6,541 nucleotides of DNA, taken from assembly GCA_020442225.1 (NCBI GenBank), contig JAGRKR010000270.1, forward strand, positions 1-6,541, read 5' to 3'. The notes beneath the pieces were generated by a model. The model was not told where the DNA came from. It did not search any database and worked only from the letters and a program-made list of their open reading frames with translations. Source of the DNA: Hyphomicrobiaceae bacterium. GTDB taxonomy: Bacteria > Pseudomonadota > Alphaproteobacteria > Rhizobiales > Hyphomicrobiaceae. Both the position numbers and the translations under genes were made by a program. Of the stretch, positions 1-5,207 are shown piece by piece. Position 1 is the stretch's first letter. Each line of letters opens with the position of its first letter.

Positions 1-194
1 TTGTCCTTGGGCATGTTCTCGGCGCGCGCATTCTGGATGGCGAGCCGCAGCTTGGGGTTCGAGTCGACGTCCGGACTGCCTTCCTTCACCGCGACGGTGA
101 TCTCGCGCACGAGCTTCGAGAAGACCTTGGAGCGCGCTTTGTCCTGGCGCCCCTTCCGGTGCATGATGTTCTTGAATTGCGAATGACCTGCCAT
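1..194 (-). CDS. yebC: YebC/PmpR family regulatory protein, 5' part only
   Basis: The first 64 residues of a YebC/PmpR/TACO1-family protein are present; the family is about 240-250 residues, so the rest lies beyond the left edge. The start [15 protein letters not shown] and the following [21 protein letters not shown] are hallmark N-terminal family sequence, and the ATG at 194-192 is the conserved start. Members were long annotated as DNA-binding regulators; more recent work links the family to relief of ribosome stalling at difficult sequences such as proline runs. The protein is cytosolic. It points the same way as the ymdB and cyclo-ligase genes but lies 301 nt beyond ymdB, after two hairpins, so it probably has its own transcript. 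A GGACGAG stretch a few bases before the start may serve as a weak ribosome binding site. Family assignment is firm; the specific role is not visible here. Confidence 0.95.
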   Translation of the reverse strand, partial: MAGHSQFKNIMHRKGRQDKARSKVFSKLVREITVAVKEGSPDVDSNPKLRLAIQNARAENMPKD

Positions 195-456
195 CGACGT
201 CTCGTCCGGATCTGGGGTGGTGGTGGGGTTCGCCACCTTATACGTCCGCAGGCTCGCGAAATCCATGGGGTGCCACTTCGGCACGCCAGTTAACGCTTTA
301 TTAATACTTTGGGCCTAGCTTGCAGACAGGATGCATTACATCCTTGTGCCGCGCCTGCTGCCCAGCGGCGGCACTACGGAGGCCAGGGAGTATCGAGCTT
401 CCGACATTCGTGCCGACGAGGCGGGTCGCATTTCGCTTCGGGCACGCATCAAGACA
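195..456. other. Intergenic region between yebC and ymdB
   Basis: No convincing coding sequence was seen here. Open frames crossing it on the plus strand are antisense to ymdB or lack family features. Apart from the AT-rich patch around 288-310, which may hold the yebC promoter, and a short GGTGG/CCACC inverted repeat near 223-238, nothing is recognised. Confidence 0.6.
301..329 (-). promoter_or_regulatory. Possible yebC promoter
   Basis: On the minus strand a CTGTCT box (329-324) is followed after 17 nt by TATTAA (306-301). It lies in the only AT-rich patch of the gap between ymdB and yebC. It would give a leader of about 100 nt before the yebC start. The -35 box is a poor match, so this is a candidate only. 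Confidence 0.3.
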
Positions 457-495
457 GACAGCGGGATGCTGTCACGAAAGAGCCAGACCTCTTTC
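457..495 (-). terminator. Tandem hairpins after ymdB, probable transcript end
   Basis: Two inverted repeats follow the ymdB stop codon directly. The first has 7-bp arms GAAAGAG (476-482) and CTCTTTC (489-495) with a 6-nt loop. The second has 6-bp arms GACAGC (457-462) and GCTGTC (468-473) with a 5-nt loop and is followed on the minus strand by TGTCTT. Neither has a proper U-tract, so this is a weak intrinsic terminator or an mRNA 3'-end stabiliser. It fits an operon end before the separately transcribed yebC. Confidence 0.45.
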
Positions 496-1320
496 TCATC
501 TGACCCAGAATTGCGGCTCGGTAGGTCTCAGGACCCCACCGAGCCGCAAGGGTCCGACGGCCGTTGCCAGCCCTGTCCCGTCATCCACCTCGACCGCGAG
601 ACCGCAGATCGTGGCCGGCCCCATGGCCGGCTCGAACCGTCCGCTCGGAATGCGGGTCAGAAAGCGGTGGATCGGCTCGTCGGTGGTCATGCCAAGCACC
701 GAGTTGTAGTCACCGCACATCCCGACGTCGGACATGTACGCCGTGCCGCCGGGAAGGATGTGATCGTCAGCGGTAGGCGCATGGGTGTGCGTACCGACGA
801 CGAGCGTCGCGCGCCCGTCCACGAAATGTCCCAGCGCCTGCTTTTCCGATGTCGCCTCGGCGTGGAAGTCGATGATCGCGACGTCGGCGCCCCCCTTGAG
901 CCTGCAGGACGAGAGCTCCCGGTCGACGGCCCGGAACGGACAGTCGAGCTCGGCCATGAAGACCCGCCCCATGACATTGGTCACCAGCACATCGGCGCCG
1001 TTGCGTGCCTTGAAGAGGCCGACGCCGCGCCCTGGCGTGCCGGCCGGAAAGTTGAGCGGGCGCAGCATGCGCTCGTGTCGCCCGATGAAGACCAGCGCCT
1101 CCCGCTGGTCCCAGACGTGATTGCCGGTCGTCACCACGTCGGCGCCGGCGTCGAGCAGATCCACCAGGATGCTCTCGGTTATGCCGAACCCGCCGGCCGA
1201 ATTCTCACCGTTGACCACGACGAAATCGAGATCGTAGCGTCGGCGCAGCTCGGGCAGCGCACCAATCACCGCATTGCGCCCGGAGCGCCCGACGACATCA
1301 CCGAGAAACAGCAGGCGCAC
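496..1320 (-). CDS. ymdB: YmdB-family metallophosphoesterase (TIGR00282 type)
   Basis: A complete 274-residue protein of the calcineurin-like phosphoesterase superfamily, YmdB/TIGR00282 branch, with the usual family length. The expected two-metal site can be read in order: D8 in FLGDVVGRSG, E39-N40 in NGEN, N67-H68 in GNH, H153 in IDFHAE, and H178/H180 in GTHTH, followed by the signature AYMSDVGMCG. The Bacillus subtilis homologue is a phosphodiesterase acting on 2',3'-cyclic nucleotides and affects RNase Y-linked mRNA turnover and biofilm decisions; the alphaproteobacterial role is not established. It starts with GTG at 1320-1318, since no in-frame ATG fits the conserved MRLLFLGD start, and a GAGGG stretch lies about 10 nt upstream. 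The start is 6 nt after the cyclo-ligase stop, so the two genes are almost certainly co-transcribed. No signal peptide; cytosolic. Family call is secure, substrate is inference. Confidence 0.95.
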   Translation of the reverse strand: MRLLFLGDVVGRSGRNAVIGALPELRRRYDLDFVVVNGENSAGGFGITESILVDLLDAGADVVTTGNHVWDQREALVFIGRHERMLRPLNFPAGTPGRGVGLFKARNGADVLVTNVMGRVFMAELDCPFRAVDRELSSCRLKGGADVAIIDFHAEATSEKQALGHFVDGRATLVVGTHTHAPTADDHILPGGTAYMSDVGMCGDYNSVLGMTTDEPIHRFLTRIPSGRFEPAMGPATICGLAVEVDDGTGLATAVGPLRLGGVLRPTEPQFWVR

Positions 1321-1326
1321 CGTGGA

Positions 1327-1914
1327 TCATCCCTCGAATTGTCTGGCGCCCGATGGGGTCAGAACCCAATCGAGGCGTTGATCGTAGTCGGCCACCGGCA
1401 CGTCCGCCAGCTCCTGCTCGTCGAAGGCCAGCCCCACGACGACGACAGGTCCGGCCCGCCGCAGCGCCGCCAGCGTACGGTCGTAGAAGCCTCCGCCATA
1501 GCCGAGGCGATGTCCGCGGGCATCAAAAGCGAGCAATGGTGCAAGGACGACGTCCGGGCGCACCTCGGCGGCCGACGGCAACGGCTCGCGGATGCCCCAT
1601 ACACCACGGCCCAGCGCGTCCCCCGGTGACCAGGCGCGGAAGACGAGCGGCTGCCCCTTGCCCACCACGACGGGCAGAGCCAGCTTCCAGCCCCCGCCCG
1701 CCAGTCGCTCGAGCAACGGCCGCGTATCGATTTCGGAGCCCATGGAATGGAAACCCGAGGCCGTCCGTCCGTGGCGCCCCGGCAGAAAGGCAAGGCCTCG
1801 GTTGGCGATCGCGGCAGCAGCAGCAGCGGCGCCTGCTGCGTGGACTGCCGTCCGCCGCGCCTCGCACTCGATCCTCAGCCGCGCCTTCTCGGCCCTCAGG
1901 TCCTCACTCGCCAT
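1327..1914 (-). CDS. ygfA: 5-formyltetrahydrofolate cyclo-ligase
   Basis: A 195-residue 5-formyl-THF cyclo-ligase (MTHFS family; also called ygfA or fau). It performs the ATP-dependent conversion of 5-formyltetrahydrofolate to 5,10-methenyltetrahydrofolate, returning the stored folate to the one-carbon pool. Visible marks are the basic N-terminal helix EDLRAEKARLR, the FHSMGSEIDTRPLL segment (about 55-68, folate-site Glu61), the signature LGYGGGFYDR (137-146), and the C-terminal YDQRLDWVLTP (177-187). Length is typical. The frame stays open upstream to 2049, but family homology begins at the ATG at 1914, and the upstream extension would overlap the preceding gene and is low-complexity. There is no clear Shine-Dalgarno before 1914, yet a promoter-like pair places a start site right at the ATG (see 1921-1949). 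In proteobacteria this gene classically lies downstream of 6S RNA and zapA, as it does here with one gene in between. Confidence 0.95.
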   Translation of the reverse strand: MASEDLRAEKARLRIECEARRTAVHAAGAAAAAAAIANRGLAFLPGRHGRTASGFHSMGSEIDTRPLLERLAGGGWKLALPVVVGKGQPLVFRAWSPGDALGRGVWGIREPLPSAAEVRPDVVLAPLLAFDARGHRLGYGGGFYDRTLAALRRAGPVVVVGLAFDEQELADVPVADYDQRLDWVLTPSGARQFEG

Positions 1915-1920
1915 CGGCGC

Positions 1921-1949
1921 TTTAGAGCAAATCGCTCGTCCGACGGCAA
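1921..1949 (-). promoter_or_regulatory. Possible promoter abutting the cyclo-ligase start
   Basis: On the minus strand TTGCCG (1949-1944) is followed after exactly 17 nt by TCTAAA (1926-1921). The A of the cyclo-ligase ATG lies 7 nt after the -10 box, which would make the transcript leaderless. The spacer and -10 edge also carry a short GAGC/GCTC dyad (1925-1937). Box quality is moderate, so this is a candidate based on spacing and position. Confidence 0.35.
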
Positions 1950-2006
1950 GCGCACGACACGCGGCATGACGGCTTTTGCGCGGGCTCTGCCGAGGGGTGC
2001 CGAACC

Positions 2007-2022
2007 GCTGGCTCTCGCCAGC
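2007..2022 (-). terminator. GNRA-type hairpin after the membrane protein gene
   Basis: On the minus strand, one base after the stop of the 141-residue gene, GCTGGC pairs with GCCAGC across a GAGA tetraloop. The stem is perfect (6 bp) and the tetraloop is of the very stable GNRA type. No U-tract follows, so it may be a 3'-end stabiliser or a leaky terminator before the cyclo-ligase gene. Confidence 0.35.
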
Positions 2023-2023
2023 C

Positions 2024-2449
2024 TCAGTCACGCAGGGATTTGATCCCACTCCACAGGCCGGCGAGCGCCATCGCCCCGATCAAGCCCGTCAGCACCAGGA
2101 ACGAGACCAGCCTGTTGGTCAGATGGGACATGCCGAAGCTCGTCGTCACGCTGGCCGGTCCGGATCCCGGGCTCTGCATCGCGCGCACGGACTCACCACC
2201 CGGTCGCCCGAGCATGAGATACTCGATCCGCTGCGAGCCTCCGGCGAGTTGTCCACCCGTCAGCTTCACATTGCAGAAGGCGACGACGAAGACGTACGTC
2301 TTGCACTTCGCCTCGTTCACCGCCACACCGCGCGCCGGCACCAGGCTCTTGGCATCACGCCCGAAATCGGACATGAGCGGAGGCCCCAGGAGGTAAATGA
2401 GAAACGCACAAAGCGCTCCGAAGAAGAGTCCTGCCGCGATCTGTTTCAT
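2024..2449 (-). CDS. Hypothetical two-TM membrane protein
   Basis: I do not recognise a named family. The product is 141 residues. A hydrophobic segment at about 4-23 can act as a signal anchor, a soluble middle follows (about 25-110), and a second hydrophobic segment lies at about 114-134 with a short basic tail (KSLRD). Two cysteines (C49, C59) flank the hydrophobic stretch TYVFVVAF in the pattern AKCKTYVFVVAFCNVKL and could form a disulfide if the middle is periplasmic, which the two-TM topology allows with both ends inside. A strong purine-rich AGGGGGGGAAC ribosome binding site sits directly before the ATG at 2449, and codon use matches the neighbours, so I regard it as a real gene. It lies between the 6S RNA and the cyclo-ligase gene, where many proteobacteria have no gene. 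A possible promoter lies about 80 nt upstream. The function is unknown; an inner-membrane protein is the most that can be said. Confidence 0.8.
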   Translation of the reverse strand: MKQIAAGLFFGALCAFLIYLLGPPLMSDFGRDAKSLVPARGVAVNEAKCKTYVFVVAFCNVKLTGGQLAGGSQRIEYLMLGRPGGESVRAMQSPGSGPASVTTSFGMSHLTNRLVSFLVLTGLIGAMALAGLWSGIKSLRD

Positions 2450-2528
2450 GTTCCCCCCCTGCGGGATCGCCCCGCTGCAAACGTCTGTGCCGGCCGCCGT
2501 CCCTGGCCCGGCTCAGCCTGTAAGCGCG

Positions 2529-2557
2529 ATACAGGATGATTCTTACAATTCGCTCAA
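2529..2557 (-). promoter_or_regulatory. Possible promoter of the membrane protein gene
   Basis: On the minus strand TTGAGC (2557-2552) and CTGTAT (2534-2529) are separated by exactly 17 nt, a fair match to alphaproteobacterial housekeeping promoters. It lies downstream of the 6S RNA hairpins and would give a leader of about 75 nt before the ATG at 2449, allowing expression independent of the 6S transcript. Confidence 0.35.
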
Positions 2558-2631
2558 GGATGGTCCGCCAGCGTCGCAACGCCGCGTACCGACGGCGAGC
2601 CCCGAGCAGCCCGACCGATCGACAGCGGCAG

Positions 2632-2652
2632 GGCCGGGCGCTGCGCCCGGCC
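2632..2652 (-). terminator. GC-rich hairpin after the 6S RNA
   Basis: GGCCGGGCG (2632-2640) and CGCCCGGCC (2644-2652) are perfect inverted repeats of 9 bp around a 3-nt loop. The hairpin lies about 10 nt past the 3' end of the predicted 6S RNA stem. No U-tract follows on the minus strand. It is a plausible termination or 3'-processing element for the small RNA. Confidence 0.4.
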
Positions 2653-2660
2653 GGCGGGAT

Positions 2661-2818
2661 GACAGGAGGAAATGCAGAGCCGCCTGAGCCGTTGGAGACG
2701 ACGATCCCGCAAGGTCCCTACTGTCGTAGGTGGGCGCCGAGTGAACGGAACCACGGTCCCGATCAGGGTCAGCTCCCGTGCGTATCTTATAGGCCCCCGG
2801 GAACGAATTGCTCCTGAC
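2661..2818 (-). ncRNA. ssrS: 6S RNA (RNA polymerase-binding regulatory RNA)
   Basis: 6S RNA binds the housekeeping RNA polymerase holoenzyme by imitating an open promoter and lowers transcription in slow growth. Three lines support it here. First, position: it lies between zapA and the 5-formyl-THF cyclo-ligase gene on the same strand, the classical ssrS neighbourhood. Second, structure: on the minus strand CAGGAG (2816-2811) pairs with CTCCTG (2668-2663) to close the ends, an imperfect stem continues inward, GGTTCC can pair with GGGACC, and CCTAC-GACA-GTAGG makes a perfect apical hairpin. Third, sequence: GATACGCACGGGAGCTGACC, TTCACTCGGCGCCCACCTAC and TCTCCAACGGCTCAGGCGGC look like the conserved parts of alphaproteobacterial 6S RNAs as I remember them. 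The length of about 155 nt fits. Ends are approximate. A weak TTACAT box at 2849-2844 could be its -10. No reading frame here has family features. Confidence 0.75.
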
Positions 2819-2934
2819 GCGCCCCGCAGCCCTGCGTCGGGAAATGTAAGGTGCGGCCCGGAAAAATCCAGTGAAAGCCGCCAAACGGGAAATTTCAGGG
2901 GAGAAACCGGGTCGCCCCCGCCACCAGCGTGGTG

Positions 2935-3195
2935 TCAGGCGACATCGGCTGTGCGCGGCCTCGGGGCTGCAGCGTTCGCCGCGCCGAGCGCGCTTTTGGC
3001 GTCCCAGAGCTCATCGACGATCAGGATCGCCGCCATGAGCATCAGCCGGTCGTCGCCGACCTGGCCGAAATCCTGCGCCAGAGCTTCGACCCGCTCCTTG
3101 ACGTGCCCGGCCAGAGCCAGCAATCGCTCCTCCTCGCCCTCGCCGCAGCGCAGGCGGTAGGTGCGTCCGTTCACTGTGACGGAGATCTGGCCCAT
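2935..3195 (-). CDS. zapA: Cell division protein ZapA
   Basis: An 86-residue ZapA, a cytosolic Z-ring-associated protein that bundles FtsZ protofilaments. The N-terminal domain begins MGQISVTVNGRTYRLRC, followed by GEEERLLALAGHVKERVEALAQDFGQVGDDRLMLMAAILIVDEL; the GEEERL and DDRLxLMAAL(I)IxDEL blocks are typical of alphaproteobacterial ZapA, and the second half is the dimer/tetramer coiled coil. The final 15 residues are an Ala/Pro-rich tail. The ATG at 3195 is chosen because homology starts there and GGGAAGGGG precedes it; a GTG 39 nt upstream has no ribosome binding site. The gene lies 45 nt after the small coiled-coil gene, on the same strand, and 6S RNA follows about 116 nt later. The arrangement suggests one transcript from the promoter at 3679-3707. 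Confidence 0.93.
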   Translation of the reverse strand: MGQISVTVNGRTYRLRCGEGEEERLLALAGHVKERVEALAQDFGQVGDDRLMLMAAILIVDELWDAKSALGAANAAAPRPRTADVA

Positions 3196-3240
3196 CGCCC
3201 CCTTCCCGCCATGGTCACAGAACGTCGGCGCCACGGCGAA

Positions 3241-3582
3241 TCACGTCTGGATCTCCATAGCGTTATGCAGTGAATCGATAACCCAATCAATGCGATCGAG
3301 CACGGCCTTCTGCCGCTCCTCGAGGAGGCGGACGCGCTCCTCGGCCAGTTGCAACCGCCGAGCCAGCTCATCGCGTTCCGACTCGAGCTGCTGCAGGCGA
3401 GTTTCCAGATCGTCGGCATCGCCGGTCACAGCGGTGCGCCTCTTCTTCTGACCTGCCGATCCGTTCATTGGCTGCCCCCGCTGCCAAATCAGGGCAAAAC
3501 GCCCATTCCCGGCCGCAACGGCATGAGCGTGATGCTGCGCCCTGCCCGCGCGGAGGTCGTCCGCAAGGCGGGCGGCGCCCAT
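3241..3582 (-). CDS. Small coiled-coil protein upstream of zapA (DUF4164-like)
   Basis: The C-terminal half is a clear heptad-rich coiled coil, from about residue 57 (DLETRLQQLESERDELARRL, then LQLAEERVRLLEERQKAVLDRIDWVIDSL). A basic QKKRR patch precedes it. Alphaproteobacteria commonly carry a short coiled-coil gene of the DUF4164 type directly before zapA, and position and character match, though I cannot confirm the Pfam family by eye. A role as a partner of ZapA in division-ring assembly is inference from context. The start is uncertain. The ATG at 3582 (113 residues) has the better ribosome binding site, AGGGAG 6 nt upstream, and gives a leader of about 90 nt from the predicted promoter. 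The internal ATG at 3468 (75 residues) would leave only the charged coiled-coil part. Codon composition of the extension is compatible with coding but not decisive. Confidence 0.75.
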   Translation of the reverse strand: MGAARLADDLRAGRAQHHAHAVAAGNGRFALIWQRGQPMNGSAGQKKRRTAVTGDADDLETRLQQLESERDELARRLQLAEERVRLLEERQKAVLDRIDWVIDSLHNAMEIQT

Positions 3583-3678
3583 CCTTCGCTCCCTCCCGGT
3601 CGTGCCGGAGGTCCGTTCGGTCAGTGCCCTCTAGGAACACGCGTTCGCCGCAAGCCGCCTGACGCGCTCCATCATCGA

Positions 3679-3707
3679 ACATAGGGTGGCGCGGAGGCTG
3701 CGGTCAA
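3679..3707 (-). promoter_or_regulatory. Promoter of the coiled-coil protein-zapA operon
   Basis: On the minus strand TTGACC (3707-3702) is followed after exactly 17 nt by CTATGT (3684-3679), a very good match to the alphaproteobacterial housekeeping consensus (TTGAC, CTAT-rich -10). The predicted transcript start is near 3672, about 90 nt before the ATG at 3582. Its -35 box forms one arm of the dyad at 3703-3721. Confidence 0.55.
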
Positions 3708-3738
3708 TCGCTGCAATTGACTGCATGTCGAAAACATG
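3703..3738. promoter_or_regulatory. Two adjacent dyads in the divergent control region
   Basis: GTCAAT (3703-3708) and ATTGAC (3716-3721) are perfect 6-bp inverted repeats 7 nt apart. Just beyond, CATGT (3724-3728) and ACATG (3734-3738) are perfect 5-bp inverted repeats 5 nt apart. The first overlaps the -35 box of the minus-strand promoter. Both could be operators, or the first could simply be back-to-back TTGAC boxes. No regulator can be named. Confidence 0.35.
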
Positions 3739-3970
3739 ACGGACGTGTTCACAACACACCATCGCGAGCGTTGACAGTGCTTCCAGGCCTCGACAGAGTG
3801 CCGACGGCTCACCCGCACCGAGCGTGCGGCGGCCGGTGTTTCCGAGATGCGGCGCCGCATTCCCGTCGGCTTCGGCGCCGGACCGGGATCGTCTCGGCGG
3901 CTCGGCCAAGACCACCTGCAGATCACCTCTGCTCGCTCTTCGCGCCCACGCGCGGGAGCCGGGCGCCACG

Positions 3971-3988
3971 GCTGGCGCGAGCGCCAGC
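3971..3988 (+). promoter_or_regulatory. Hairpin in the gap 5' leader
   Basis: GCTGGCG (3971-3977) and CGCCAGC (3982-3988) form a perfect 7-bp stem around a 4-nt loop, ending 8 nt before the AGGAG ribosome binding site of gap (3996-4000). It could stabilise the mRNA 5' end or tune translation. The structure is seen directly; the role is inference. Confidence 0.4.
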
Positions 3989-4007
3989 GGACCGAAGGAG
4001 AGAGAGA

Positions 4008-5018
4008 ATGACCGTCAAGATTGCAATCTCGGGTTTCGGCCGCATCGGTCGGAATATTCTGAGGGCGATCGCCGAATCCAAGCGCAGCGACGTCAAGGTG
4101 GTGGCGATCAACGACCTGTGCACGCCGAAGGACAATGCGCACCTGTTCAAGTACGACTCGGTGCACGGCCGCTACCCCGGCGAGGTCAAGGTCGACGGCG
4201 ACACGCTCGACATCGGCCTCGGCTATACAATCAAGGCGCTTGCCGAGCGCGATCCGCGCAAGCTGCCCTGGAAGGCGATGGACATCGACATCGTCATGGA
4301 GTGCACGGGCATCTTCACCGACCGCGACAAGGCCGCCATGCACCTCGAGGCGGGCGCCAAGCGCGTGCTGGTATCGGCTCCCGCGAAGGGCGCAGACCTC
4401 ACGGTCGTCTACGGCGTCAATCACGACAAGCTCAGCGCCGACCACAAGGTCGTCTCGAACGCGTCCTGCACGACCAACTGCCTCGCCCCGGTCGCCAAGG
4501 TCCTCAATGATCTCTGCGGCATCAAGTCGGGCTTCATGACCACGGTGCACGCCTACACCAACGACCAGAACGTGCTCGACCAGGCCCACAGCGACATGCG
4601 CCGCGCCCGCGCCGCCGCGCTCTCGATGATTCCGACATCGACGGGTGCCGCCGCCGCCGTCGGCCTCGTCCTGCCCGAGCTCAAGGGCAAGCTCGACGGC
4701 ACCGCCATCCGCGTGCCGACGCCGAACGTCTCAGTGATCGACCTCAAGTTCATCCCCGGTCGCGAGACGGCCGTCGACGAGATCAACACGGCCATGGAGC
4801 GCGCTGCCAATCAGGCGCTGAAGGGCGTGCTGGGCGTGACCAAAGAGCCGCTCGTCTCCATCGACTTCAACCACAATCCCCACTCCTCGACCTTCGACAT
4901 GACGCAGACGCAGATCGTCGATGGCAAGCTCGTGCGCGTCCTGAGCTGGTACGACAACGAGTGGGGCTTCTCGAACCGCATGAGTGACACCGCCGTCGCC
5001 ATGGCCAAGCTCATCTGA
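4008..5018 (+). CDS. gap: Glyceraldehyde-3-phosphate dehydrogenase, type I
   Basis: A complete 336-residue class I GAPDH. It oxidatively phosphorylates glyceraldehyde 3-phosphate to 1,3-bisphosphoglycerate with NAD(P)+, in glycolysis and in reverse in gluconeogenesis or the Calvin cycle. Domains in order: Rossmann NAD-binding half with GFGRIGR (9-15) and N35-D36; catalytic SNASCTTNC with nucleophile C154; [10 protein letters not shown] with base H181; IPTSTGAA phosphate-binding loop (about 202-210); and the C-terminal [12 protein letters not shown] (314-325). The ATG at 4008 is set by conserved [14 protein letters not shown] and an AGGAG 7 nt upstream; the open frame before it is leader. D36 favours NAD+, but the residues aligned with the usual L-P of NAD enzymes are Q192-A193 (VLDQAHSDM), so dual use is possible. 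The familiar alphaproteobacterial partners tkt and pgk do not flank it here; a ThDP enzyme gene follows after 189 nt and a strong hairpin. Confidence 0.98.
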   Translation: MTVKIAISGFGRIGRNILRAIAESKRSDVKVVAINDLCTPKDNAHLFKYDSVHGRYPGEVKVDGDTLDIGLGYTIKALAERDPRKLPWKAMDIDIVMECTGIFTDRDKAAMHLEAGAKRVLVSAPAKGADLTVVYGVNHDKLSADHKVVSNASCTTNCLAPVAKVLNDLCGIKSGFMTTVHAYTNDQNVLDQAHSDMRRARAAALSMIPTSTGAAAAVGLVLPELKGKLDGTAIRVPTPNVSVIDLKFIPGRETAVDEINTAMERAANQALKGVLGVTKEPLVSIDFNHNPHSSTFDMTQTQIVDGKLVRVLSWYDNEWGFSNRMSDTAVAMAKLI

Positions 5019-5042
5019 GCGAGCCAGCGAGGATATGCCAAT

Positions 5043-5080
5043 GCGAGAGCGGGACGGGCCAGCGCCTGTTCCGCTCTCGC
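5043..5080 (+). terminator. 17-bp hairpin downstream of gap
   Basis: Bases 5043-5059 pair with 5064-5080 without interruption (15 Watson-Crick pairs and 2 G-U pairs) around a CAGC loop; the outer arms are GCGAGAGCGG and CCGCTCTCGC. It begins 24 nt after the gap stop. No U-tract follows on either strand, so it may be a non-canonical terminator, a 3' mRNA stabiliser giving gap more stable message than the downstream gene, or a bidirectional barrier. Structure is certain from sequence; function is inferred. Confidence 0.55.
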
Positions 5081-5207
5081 CGTATCAGACCCGCCTCTCC
5101 GGCCGGCGCCCCCAGGAAATCCGGCATTGCCATCGGCCGGGCAGCGGCGGCATGATGCCTTTGGTACGGACAAGCCGCGCACCCAACGAGACCCGAGGAA
5201 ACGCTCC

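Larger units (their letters stand above)
3583..4007. other. Divergent control region between the zapA operon and gap
   Basis: No convincing gene lies in this 425-nt stretch; open frames crossing it lack ribosome binding sites and protein-family features. It holds the minus-strand promoter (3679-3707), two dyads (3703-3738), a consensus -35 box TTGACA on the plus strand at 3771-3776 whose -10 partner 17 nt on (CAGAGT, 3794-3799) is poor, and a hairpin in the gap leader (3971-3988). The gap promoter is probably the 3771-3799 pair, but this is weak. Confidence 0.5.

Noticed and set aside
331..1629. 432-codon open frame on the plus strand
   Set aside because: It lies antisense to ymdB and the cyclo-ligase gene, both firmly identified. 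Long antisense frames are expected in high-GC codon-biased DNA, and its translation shows no family features.
1915..2049. N-terminal extension of the cyclo-ligase to 2049
   Set aside because: It would overlap the membrane protein gene by 26 nt, lacks homology and contains the putative promoter region; family similarity begins at the ATG at 1914.
2543..2884. 113-codon minus-strand frame over the 6S RNA region
   Set aside because: It is Arg/Ser/Gly-rich without domain features, and the same bases form the paired arms and conserved blocks of the 6S RNA.
3196..3234. GTG start giving a 99-residue ZapA
   Set aside because: No ribosome binding site precedes it, and the family start is the internal ATG with a GGGAAGGGG upstream.
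3583..4007. Possible riboswitch or transketolase gene remnant upstream of gap
   Set aside because: No recognisable aptamer core and no transketolase motifs were seen in any frame.
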